Below, piece after piece: positions 25,680-33,417 of a stretch of DNA of 58,006 nt (positions are counted from its first letter, which is position 1; every line of letters begins with the position of its first letter). The notes under the pieces were generated by a model. The model was not told where the DNA came from. It did not search any database and saw only the letters and a program-made list of their open reading frames with translations. The translations under genes and the position numbers were made by a program. The stretch comes from Roseburia sp. GTDB taxonomy: Bacteria; Bacillota; Clostridia; Lachnospirales; Lachnospiraceae. The stretch spans positions 1 through 58,006 of the forward strand of contig JAMPIG010000010.1 in assembly GCA_023662875.1 (NCBI GenBank), read 5' to 3'.

Positions 25680-27220
25680 TATTCTTCCCTCTGCAAATCA
25701 TACTGCCGCTGCTTTTCGCGGATGATCTCGTCCATCCCGGCCATCTTCAGCTGCAGAAGGAACTCCTGATACAGGGGATCGACCTCCGCACTGCCGCTCT
25801 CCAACAGGGGCACGTACTTCTCCGTCACCTTCCGCACCGCCGCCAGCTCCCCGCTGACCGGCTCCGTATCGAAGGAAAAATCCAAGGCCTCCTCCCGGTT
25901 TCGCAGAGCCTCCTGTTCGTAAGTCCGCTTCCGCTCTATCGTCTCCGGCGAATCGAAGGTGTACATCCTTCTTCTGTCCCCGTAAAGATACAGGGGATTA
26001 TAATAACCCGTCGTACTCCGATAGACGCCGTAGGGATAGCCGATCCGCCCGGTCTCCACGTCCAGCACCACATAATGCCTGCTGGCAATCCCGTACTGGA
26101 TCAGATTGGCGATCCTTTCGTCCGTGTACATCAGGTTCAGGAACCTCATAGCCGCCTCCGGATTCCCGCTGGTAACGGGAATCGTCCAGAAGCCGCTCCT
26201 GGAATTCCCGGCTTCCAGGACGACTGGACTGGTTCGCAGGCAAATCGTTTTCTCCCCGAAAATCTCCTCCTGACTATATCCTGGCGAGCTGGCCCAGGGA
26301 TAGGAAAGAACAAGCCCTTCTGCAATCAGCTCCTCCTGATAGGCGTCCGTAAACGCCGCGTCCGGATAGATATAACCCGCCTTGTAGCAGTCTCTCAGCC
26401 AATACAGGTACGCGAGATATTCCTGAGACTCATAATAATCCGCCACCAGGCCCTCCTCCGTCAGGATACCGGAGACCGGATCCCCTCCCAGCCCGCTCCG
26501 GGGGCCGCCGTAATAAGTCCAGGCGGAAGAGGTATTCCCCGCCGTGATCTGACCTAAGGGATAGCTGTCCGGGTAGAGCTCCTTGCATCTTTGAAAGAAC
26601 TCTCCCAGCTCCTCCAGGGTATAAACATGCTTTTCCCCGTAATCCAGCCCGGCCTTTTCCGCCAGGGATTCCGCCACCCAGAGACCCACGCCGCTTCCGG
26701 CATAATCCGGAATTACCGACACACCGTAAGCCTCCCCCCTGACGACAGCCCCTTCGGTCAGACGGATGCCCTCCTCCGCAAATCCCAAAAGCTCCTGCCC
26801 CTCTTTCTCCAGCAGCCCGTCCAGAGGATACAGCATCTTCTGGTTGACGTAGGTCGTGATATCCTGATAGTTCAGCATCATCAGGTCGATTCGCTCCCCC
26901 CGGCTGATCCAGAGGGGGTATTCCGTAAACGCCTCCGAAGCGCCTGCCACCCGGAATTCGATCTCCACCCCGATCTCCTCGACGCTGATCCGGTTGATCT
27001 CCTCCGTCACCTCCTCCAGATCCCGAATCGAGCTGGTCGGCATCGTCTGGTAGGTCACAATCAGGCGCTCCGCCGCCTCATAGGATGAAGGCGCATCCTC
27101 CGAGGACGGCGTCTCCGCGTCTTCCCTCTGCCCCCCCTGACAGCCGGTCAGAAAAAGGGCAGTTGAAAGCAGGCAGAAGCAGGCTTTCCCATATCTTCGG
27201 AGCTTCTCTCTTCTTCTCAA
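25679..27220 (-). CDS. Extracellular solute-binding lipoprotein (family 1, DUF3502-like C-terminus)
   Basis: 513 residues if translation starts at the TTG at 27220, seven bases after GGAGG and overlapping the kinase stop as TTGA. This gives MRRREKLRRYGKACFC with a lipobox FLTGCQ. The upstream in-frame extension to 27622 is only the kinase's repeat region read in another frame. The mature protein has periplasmic-binding-protein features (LIVTYQTMP, GVEIEFRVAG, IDLMMLNYQDITTYV) and a C-terminal MAGMDEIIREKQRQYDLQ as in DUF3502 oligosaccharide-binding proteins. It is coupled to the YesM-type kinase, so it may deliver ligand to the kinase rather than, or besides, to a transporter. Confidence 0.85.
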   Translation of the reverse strand: MRRREKLRRYGKACFCLLSTALFLTGCQGGQREDAETPSSEDAPSSYEAAERLIVTYQTMPTSSIRDLEEVTEEINRISVEEIGVEIEFRVAGASEAFTEYPLWISRGERIDLMMLNYQDITTYVNQKMLYPLDGLLEKEGQELLGFAEEGIRLTEGAVVRGEAYGVSVIPDYAGSGVGLWVAESLAEKAGLDYGEKHVYTLEELGEFFQRCKELYPDSYPLGQITAGNTSSAWTYYGGPRSGLGGDPVSGILTEEGLVADYYESQEYLAYLYWLRDCYKAGYIYPDAAFTDAYQEELIAEGLVLSYPWASSPGYSQEEIFGEKTICLRTSPVVLEAGNSRSGFWTIPVTSGNPEAAMRFLNLMYTDERIANLIQYGIASRHYVVLDVETGRIGYPYGVYRSTTGYYNPLYLYGDRRRMYTFDSPETIERKRTYEQEALRNREEALDFSFDTEPVSGELAAVRKVTEKYVPLLESGSAEVDPLYQEFLLQLKMAGMDEIIREKQRQYDLQREE

Positions 27221-29373
27221 TTCCGCGCCTCCTCTCCCGGTTTCTCCTCTGTCTTCCTTGATTCCTGCTTCGCCTTCCCGGTTTTCTCCTCTGTCCTTCC
27301 GGAGTCCTCCTCCGGCTTCCCGGTTTTCTCCTCTGTCCTTCCGGAGTCCTTCTCCGGTTTCCCGGTTTTCTCCTCTGTCCTTCTGGAGTCCTTCTCCGCC
27401 TTCCCGGTTTTCTCCTCTGTCCTTCCGGAGTCCTCCTCCGCCTTCCCGGTTTTCTCCTCTGTCCTTCCGGAGTCCTTCTCCGCCTTCCCCGGCAGCTCCC
27501 GCAGCCCGCCGTCCTCCTCCAGGAACGGCAGATCCAGCCAGACCTGCGTCCCCTGGTTCGGACTGCTGACAAGATTCATGGACGCGTTCCCGCCGTAAAA
27601 GACCTCCAGCCTTCTTCTGCAATTCCAGACGCCGATGTGCTCCTTCCCCATCCTGTCCCGGTAAATCTCTCCCTTCTGCAGGCGTTCCAGAATCTCCGGC
27701 TTAATGCCCCGCCCTGTGTCGCAGACCGAGATCAGAAGCCTCTCCTCCTGACGCCGGATGTTGATCAGTACCTCGATGGTTCCCCCGGGAATCAGCGCGT
27801 ATTTCATGGCGTTCTCCACGAAATTCTCAATCAGAAGCGGCGGCACCAGCGCCTCCTCGCAGTCCGGCTGTATGTTATAGGCGCTGGTAAAGGCTCCCGG
27901 AAAGCGGATCTTCTGGATTCCCACATAATTCTCCACAAACTCCATCTCCTTCCGAAGCGGCACAAACCGATCCGTCTCCTTCAGGGAATAGCGGAAATAC
28001 TCCACCAGCAGCAGGGAATACTCCTGAATGCACTGATAATTCCGGGACTGCGCCAAACTGTAAATCATATTAAAGGAATTGAGCAGCATATGCGGATTTA
28101 CCTGAAGCCGCAGATTGTTCAGCTGGGCCTGGAACATCCTGGCGTCCTTCTCCTTCGACAGCCCAAGCTCCGCCGCCATGCGGTTAAAGCTCCGGTACAG
28201 GAAGACGAACTCCTCGCTCTCCCGCTTATCCCACTTCTCAATCCGGTATTCCAGATGCTCCCGCTCCAGCTCCTGCATCCCGTAATAGAGCGCGCCCAAG
28301 GCGTTCAGCACCCGCTTCCGAAGCGCCTTCCAGAGGAAAAACGCCAGCAGGACGGAGCCCAGGGACAGCAGCAGCAAAACCCAGTACAACACGGGAACCC
28401 TGCTCTGATAGCTTTGGTTCTCCGTCCGGATTCCTACCCGCAGATCCATCCCGTCCGCCTGCCAGAAAATATTTTCGCCGAGAATACTCCGCTCAAAAAG
28501 GCTCTCCCAATCTCTCCCCGGAACCAGCCGGAACCTCCCGTCCCGGAAAGTATATATCGTCCCCCCGCTCTCCAGATAGACCGGATTCTCCGACCAAAGG
28601 CCGGAGCTTCCCAGCGTCTCAATCTCCTGCTCCAGATCCAACAGAAAGCCCACGTCGTAGTTCGTGTATTCGTACTGCCTGCAGAGGAAACGCCGTCCCG
28701 CCAGGGAGCGGATCCGCCAGACTCCGGAGCTTTCCGCGGATGCGTTCTCCGGCGGACTGTTTTCTGCGCCGCCCTCCTTCGACGGATTTCCCGCAGAATC
28801 ATTTCCTGCGGCAGCTTCCTTCGGAGCGCTTCCCTCAGAAACTTCTCTCAATCCGCTCTCCGGCGCAATATCCCCCGCCGCGGTTTCCGCTCCCCGAATA
28901 CTGTCTTCATACTCCGCCCGAATCTCCCGCTTCAGCGCTTCGATCCAGGAGGCCTGGTACTGACCGGCGCTGTAACGGGCCAATACCCTGCCGCTCTTCC
29001 GGTCGATCAGACAGGCTGCTCCTGCCATACCGGAGGTCTCTCCCAGCTCCTTCAGCCTCCCCAGCATCTCGATCTCCGCCAGAGGGTCGCTGTCGGAGGC
29101 CAGGGTCAGCTCCGTCATATAGCTGACCAGAAAGTCCGAATAGCCCTCCTCCAGCCTTTCCAGCCCCAGCGTCACCCGGCTCATGGCCGTATCCAGCTCC
29201 CGCTGATAAGCGTCCCGAATCTGCCCGGAGGCCTGGAAAAAGATGACCCCGCTTACCAGGATCGCCAGCAGATTCACCGGCAGGAAGGTCACCGTGACCA
29301 GATAGGCCAGCCGGACGGAAAGCGTATTCCATTTTCCCCGTTTTTTTCCGAGCCGCCGCCCCTTTTCCGCCAT
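27217..29373 (-). CDS. YesM-type sensor histidine kinase with repetitive C-terminal tail
   Basis: 718 residues from the ATG at 29373, eight bases after AGGAGG. A transmembrane helix at about 23-45, a large extracellular sensor region (about 46-325), a second helix (about 330-352), a HAMP-like linker, then a His_kinase domain with phospho-acceptor in LRLQVNPHMLLNSFN, and an HATPase domain (LLIENFVENAMKYAL, CDTGRGI). After the normal end (about WLDLPFLEEDGG) comes a tail of about 95 residues made of 14-residue units such as EDSGRTEEKTGKAE. YesM kinases pair with a YesN AraC-type regulator, normally adjacent; none is present here. It lies between ABC permease genes and a binding-protein gene. 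Confidence 0.88.
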   Translation of the reverse strand: MAEKGRRLGKKRGKWNTLSVRLAYLVTVTFLPVNLLAILVSGVIFFQASGQIRDAYQRELDTAMSRVTLGLERLEEGYSDFLVSYMTELTLASDSDPLAEIEMLGRLKELGETSGMAGAACLIDRKSGRVLARYSAGQYQASWIEALKREIRAEYEDSIRGAETAAGDIAPESGLREVSEGSAPKEAAAGNDSAGNPSKEGGAENSPPENASAESSGVWRIRSLAGRRFLCRQYEYTNYDVGFLLDLEQEIETLGSSGLWSENPVYLESGGTIYTFRDGRFRLVPGRDWESLFERSILGENIFWQADGMDLRVGIRTENQSYQSRVPVLYWVLLLLSLGSVLLAFFLWKALRKRVLNALGALYYGMQELEREHLEYRIEKWDKRESEEFVFLYRSFNRMAAELGLSKEKDARMFQAQLNNLRLQVNPHMLLNSFNMIYSLAQSRNYQCIQEYSLLLVEYFRYSLKETDRFVPLRKEMEFVENYVGIQKIRFPGAFTSAYNIQPDCEEALVPPLLIENFVENAMKYALIPGGTIEVLINIRRQEERLLISVCDTGRGIKPEILERLQKGEIYRDRMGKEHIGVWNCRRRLEVFYGGNASMNLVSSPNQGTQVWLDLPFLEEDGGLRELPGKAEKDSGRTEEKTGKAEEDSGRTEEKTGKAEKDSRRTEEKTGKPEKDSGRTEEKTGKPEEDSGRTEEKTGKAKQESRKTEEKPGEEARN
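27239..27487 (-). repeat. 42-bp in-frame minisatellite in the kinase gene
   Basis: Six units of 42 bp, each containing TTCTCCTCTGTCCTTC and GGAGTCC(T/C)(T/C)CTCCG; the leftmost is diverged. Each encodes 14 highly charged residues of the kinase tail. Confidence 0.92.
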
Positions 29374-29452
29374 GTCTTCCCCCTCCTGTTCCTTCATTAT
29401 ATTTTATGGCGTTCCCTTTCGCAATCTTTTTCCGAAACTTTCCGGATACTTC

Positions 29453-29481
29453 AAAACGGCGCAGCCTCCGCCGCGCCGTTT
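29453..29481 (-). terminator. Terminator after the ABC permease genes
   Basis: AAAACGGCGC (29453-29462) pairs with GCGCCGTTT (29473-29481); the minus strand continues TTTTGAAG. It separates the transporter operon from the kinase gene. Confidence 0.7.
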
Positions 29482-29493
29482 CGCTATTTATAC

Positions 29494-30417
29494 TTATCCT
29501 TTAATTCCTCCCGCGATGACGCCCTTTTCCAGCTTATCCTGGAAGAAGGGGAAGAGAATCACGATGGGCAGGGTCGCCGCCACGATAACGGCGTACCGGA
29601 TCAGGTATCTGCTGTAGTCCGGGTTGGAGGACTGCAGAAAATTCTCGTTGTTCGCCGTGATCTCCTTGATGTAGAGCTGCAGCGGCCAGAGGTTTCTCTT
29701 GTTGGGCACATAGATCGACGCCTGCAGCCAGGAGTTCCACTGCCCTACCACACTGTTCAGGATGATGACGGAGCCAAGGTTCATCGCCTGGGGCAGCATG
29801 ATCTGGCTCATGGTGCGGAAGTGTCCCGCGCCGTCGATCCGGGCCGCCTCGTACATCTCCCTTGGAACCGAGTTAAAGGCGTTCATCATCATGACCATGA
29901 ACATGGCGTTGGTGCATCCCGGGATAATCAGCGCCAGACGGGTTCCCACCCAGCCCAGCTTCCGGATCACCATATAGGTCGGCACCATCCCGCCGCCGAA
30001 GAGCATGGTAACCATCATCGCCATAATCATGACGGTCTTCAGCCTGGTATCCCGGCTCATGGCGTAGCCTGCGGTACAGGCGATGAAAAAGCCCAGGGCC
30101 GTGGAGGAGACCGTATAAAGAATCGTGTTGAGATATCCGGTGATAATACTGCTGTCCTTGAAAATGTGCCGGTAGCCCGCCAGGGTAAAGCCCCCCTGGG
30201 GCAGCCAGGCCACTCCCTCGTGGGTCATCAGGATCTTCCCGTCCGAGAAGGAGGACATCAGTACATGCCACATAGGCACCAGGCTGCAGAAGGCCACCAG
30301 GGCGCAGAGCAGAATCACGATAATATCTACGATTCTGTCCCCGACGCTGGGATGCTCCACCATGGAGGAGACTCTGTTGTCGTCGTTCACATCGATTTTT
30401 TTCTTTCTCAAGCTCAT
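29494..30417 (-). CDS. Carbohydrate ABC transporter permease (LplC/YtcP type)
   Basis: 307 residues with six transmembrane helices and the cytoplasmic EAA loop EMYEAARIDGAGHFRTMSQIMLPQA at about 195-220, which contacts the ATPase. It ends in the characteristic YPFFQDKLEKGVIAGGIKG-like tail. This is one of two permeases of a family 1 oligosaccharide importer. The ATPase is not encoded here; such systems commonly share an MsmX-type ATPase encoded elsewhere. The gene follows its partner with a 14-bp gap. Confidence 0.94.
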   Translation of the reverse strand: MSLRKKKIDVNDDNRVSSMVEHPSVGDRIVDIIVILLCALVAFCSLVPMWHVLMSSFSDGKILMTHEGVAWLPQGGFTLAGYRHIFKDSSIITGYLNTILYTVSSTALGFFIACTAGYAMSRDTRLKTVMIMAMMVTMLFGGGMVPTYMVIRKLGWVGTRLALIIPGCTNAMFMVMMMNAFNSVPREMYEAARIDGAGHFRTMSQIMLPQAMNLGSVIILNSVVGQWNSWLQASIYVPNKRNLWPLQLYIKEITANNENFLQSSNPDYSRYLIRYAVIVAATLPIVILFPFFQDKLEKGVIAGGIKG

Positions 30418-30431
30418 GTTCTCCTCCTTTC

Positions 30432-31382
30432 CTAGAACAGGGAATTGCCGTCGCCGACCTTTTTACTTAAGGCGTTGGAGCCGACCAGCAGCACAGTACT
30501 CACAACAGACTGGAACAGGCCCGAGGCCGCGGAGAGACTGTAATTGTTTCCTCCTCCGCCGAAGGCCAGCCGATAAGTATAGGTATATACCGTATCCGCC
30601 ACATTATAGGTGGAGGGCATATAAAGAAGCAGGATATTGTCGTAGCCTGTGGAAAAGCTCAGGCCGATATTCAGGACGAACATCATGACGATGGTCGGCA
30701 TAATGCAGGGGAGAGTAATCTTCACCATTCTCTGCAGCCGGGAGGCCCCGTCGATAGCCGCGGCCTCGTGCAGGTCGCCGTTCACCGTTGCTATAGCCGC
30801 CACATACATGATGGAGCCCCAGCCGATCCCCTGCCAGACGCCCATCAGGACATAGATGATCCAGAAGACCGGGATCTTATCGTTGGCAAACCAGTTCTGG
30901 TTTTCCGCCCCGAATTTCGTCAGCAGCATGGTCAGCGGGCCGTCCTTCGACAAAAACTCGGTAAACAGGGCGCAGACCACGACCGCCGCCACAAAGTTCG
31001 GCAGATAGGAGCAGGTCTGCACCGTCCTCTTATATCGCTTGCTCTTCAGCATACTGAGCAGGAAAGCAAAGAGGATGGGGAACACAAAGCCGATAGTCGC
31101 CTTGATCACCGCGATACAGACCGTATTCCGCAGGGCGATGGGAAAATCCCCGCCTGTAAAAAGGATTACGAAATTTGTCATGCCGACCCACTTACTGCCG
31201 AAGAACCCCTTCCGCACCTCGTAATCCTCGAAGGCCATAACGATACCGAACATGGGGAAATAATGCAGTACAACGGTCATGACAAAGGCCGGCAGGAACA
31301 TCAGGTATACGGTTCCGTTTCTCTTGAAATCCTGTTTCCAAGACAGCTTCCTGGGCTTAAACACATCTCTTCCCTTCGCCAT
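30432..31382 (-). CDS. Carbohydrate ABC transporter permease (LplB/YteP type)
   Basis: 316 residues, six transmembrane helices, EAA loop DLHEAAAIDGASRLQRMVKITLPCI at about 210-235, and the family N-terminus LSWKQDFKRNGTVYLMFLPAF. It forms the membrane channel with the LplC-type partner downstream. In Bacillus subtilis YteP/YtcP/YtcQ imports rhamnogalacturonan pieces, which would fit the rhamnosidases here; that match is by analogy only. Confidence 0.94.
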   Translation of the reverse strand: MAKGRDVFKPRKLSWKQDFKRNGTVYLMFLPAFVMTVVLHYFPMFGIVMAFEDYEVRKGFFGSKWVGMTNFVILFTGGDFPIALRNTVCIAVIKATIGFVFPILFAFLLSMLKSKRYKRTVQTCSYLPNFVAAVVVCALFTEFLSKDGPLTMLLTKFGAENQNWFANDKIPVFWIIYVLMGVWQGIGWGSIMYVAAIATVNGDLHEAAAIDGASRLQRMVKITLPCIMPTIVMMFVLNIGLSFSTGYDNILLLYMPSTYNVADTVYTYTYRLAFGGGGNNYSLSAASGLFQSVVSTVLLVGSNALSKKVGDGNSLF

Positions 31383-31397
31383 AGGTCTACTCCTTTC

Positions 31398-33176
31398 CTA
31401 TCCGATAAAAGGATTTGCGTCGATGTAGGGCTGCAGCAGGTCGGTGATCTTCTGATAGTTGAACTTTTTCAGCATGGTACACCAGGTATTCCAGTCCTCA
31501 TCGTTGTCAATATCCGTGACGCCCTTGATAAACTCGTAGGTATGCTGCTCCATATAATTCAGCACCTTCGTCTGGGTATCCGTGATCGTCTTCGAATCCT
31601 CGCTGGTCAAGTTGGAAAAGGCGTCGCTGCCCCAGATCTGACCCTTGTTGATATACTTTACCCAAAGCTCCAGGCTGTGCTCGTAGGTCTCCGCGTAGCC
31701 TTCGTCTACGCTGCTGACCAGGGTCAGTCCTGGAATCTTATCCGCGCAGGTCGCGATCATCAGTCCGCCCGCGTCGTTTACAATCGCGTCCACCTTCTTA
31801 TAACGCCCGTCCTCACCCATGGTATAGGTTCCGCCGCCAATTCCGTTCTTTTCATAGAAGGAGGTATCCAATCCCGCTTCCTCCATCTGTGCCGGGGTCG
31901 CTCCCAGCGTACGGATCACCGCTCCCTCCTCGGAATAAAGATAATCCAGCATACTCAACAGGGGGCCGAGATCCTTCTCCTGGGCTCCATCCATCACCAA
32001 AAATCCTGTACCCGTCAGTCCGGTGGCCGCCTGGGTCGCCCAGGGCTCTATGTTCTTACATTCCGCCGTCCCGTAGACGTCGTTGATAGGCCACGCGCAG
32101 CCAGCCACATAGATTCCCTCGGTATAGCCGCCGTCGTGCAGATCCAACCGGCCGCCCAACTCGCCCTGGGTGCCGATCCACATGCCGATCTTGCCCAGAC
32201 GCTTGTTGGTATCGTCAATGGCGTAGAAGATGTCGCTGGTTCTCTCGTTGAAATCCTGATCCAGCCAGCCCTTCTCGTACCAGTTGTTCAGGCACTGCAG
32301 ATAGGCTCTCATGAACTCGGAGTCGCCGCCGAAGCGCACCTGGTCGTCGGAACCCTTATACCAGACGGGGATTGCCTCACCGAAGCAGGAGCAGAGGCCG
32401 CCGGACCACATATAGCCGGGATAATAGATACTGGTGCAGTAGGAATCTGTAATCCCCAGATCCGCCAGGGCCGTCTCAAAGATCCCGAACATCCATTCCC
32501 AGTCGCTGATATAGACAGGATCCGTATTCCCGCTGGGAAATACGACGTCGTCCACCCAGCTGTCTACGTCCGCGGGATCCGTATAACCCCCGGTAAAGTC
32601 CGCCCCGGTCTGGGGATTCTTTCCGTATTTTACAATCCAATCCCTGCGGTACATGGTGCCGGAAAAGTAATAGGGATAATCCTCGTTGACTCCGTTGATC
32701 ACCAGAATCTTATCCTCACCGTCAATATTGAATACGCATTTACTTCTCACTGCCTCGTTCGTCTCGATGAAATGATAATAATTCGGCATATACTGCTTGA
32801 CCAGATCGGTCAGATCGAGAATGCTCTCCGCTTCCAGCATAAGAGGCGGCGCTTCCGCTACCGAGTTTTGCATCAGCGTAGGGAAGTCTCCCGTCGCCAT
32901 CATGGTCTCGTAGTTGTTCTGCTGTCCGCCCGCCGGGGGAACCTGGAACTCCAAGGAGATCGTATCCCCGTTCTCCCCCCAGGTCTTGCTCAGCAGGTAC
33001 TGAATCGTCGGATTATCCGCATAATCCGTATAATAGGACGCGTCCTGCGCATTATAAAGCCAGACCGTATAGGTATGATCCGCCGAGGCGCTGCTCGCCG
33101 AATCCCCGCAGCCCGCCAGGGAAAGCGTCATGAGACCGCACGCCGCAGCCATTGCAAATTTTCGGAACCCTTTCAT
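31398..33176 (-). CDS. Extracellular solute-binding lipoprotein of the oligosaccharide ABC importer
   Basis: 592 residues. Signal peptide with lipobox LSLAGCG, then a Ser-rich linker and a large family 1 binding protein (YTVWLYNAQDAS, TISLEFQVPPAGG, GTMYRRDWIVKYGKNP). The C-terminal KFNYQKITDLLQPYIDANPFIG is usual for LplA/YtcQ proteins. It is the first gene of the transporter operon, 15 bp before the LplB-type gene, and is preceded by regulon promoter O2. It captures the oligosaccharide outside the membrane. Confidence 0.93.
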   Translation of the reverse strand: MKGFRKFAMAAACGLMTLSLAGCGDSASSASADHTYTVWLYNAQDASYYTDYADNPTIQYLLSKTWGENGDTISLEFQVPPAGGQQNNYETMMATGDFPTLMQNSVAEAPPLMLEAESILDLTDLVKQYMPNYYHFIETNEAVRSKCVFNIDGEDKILVINGVNEDYPYYFSGTMYRRDWIVKYGKNPQTGADFTGGYTDPADVDSWVDDVVFPSGNTDPVYISDWEWMFGIFETALADLGITDSYCTSIYYPGYMWSGGLCSCFGEAIPVWYKGSDDQVRFGGDSEFMRAYLQCLNNWYEKGWLDQDFNERTSDIFYAIDDTNKRLGKIGMWIGTQGELGGRLDLHDGGYTEGIYVAGCAWPINDVYGTAECKNIEPWATQAATGLTGTGFLVMDGAQEKDLGPLLSMLDYLYSEEGAVIRTLGATPAQMEEAGLDTSFYEKNGIGGGTYTMGEDGRYKKVDAIVNDAGGLMIATCADKIPGLTLVSSVDEGYAETYEHSLELWVKYINKGQIWGSDAFSNLTSEDSKTITDTQTKVLNYMEQHTYEFIKGVTDIDNDEDWNTWCTMLKKFNYQKITDLLQPYIDANPFIG

Positions 33177-33211
33177 AAGAACCCTCCTTGTTTTCGTCTT
33201 TTGATAAATTC

Positions 33212-33274
33212 ATTATAAAAGAAATTTTTTCAAAAAACTTTATGAAATCCGATTAGAACTACAACAAATCCGAC
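33212..33274 (-). promoter_or_regulatory. Regulon operator-promoter O2 (ABC importer operon)
   Basis: Half-sites AAATCCGAT at 33245 and AAATCCGAC at 33266 (plus strand), 21 bp apart. TATAAT on the minus strand at 33212-33217, exactly 27 bp after the proximal half-site; no good -35. The start codon is 35 bp downstream. The rest of the 240-bp gap holds an AAGGAACGC/GCGTTCCTT hairpin at about 33309-33329. Confidence 0.88.
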
Positions 33275-33417
33275 CTTGTCGGAGAAATAGTCCGCGCTGC
33301 GGCTCGGAAAGGAACGCTTCGCGTTCCTTCGAAATATCTTCGGGAAACCGGAAGAATTCCAAGTAACAGCCCGGAAGCCCCTAACGGGGCGGAACTCTTG
33401 AGCTGTAAAGAAAATCT

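Noticed and set aside
27223-27622. N-terminal extension of the binding-protein frame
   Set aside because: It is the kinase's 42-bp repeats read in another frame; the TTG at 27220 with its ribosome site and signal peptide is a better start.
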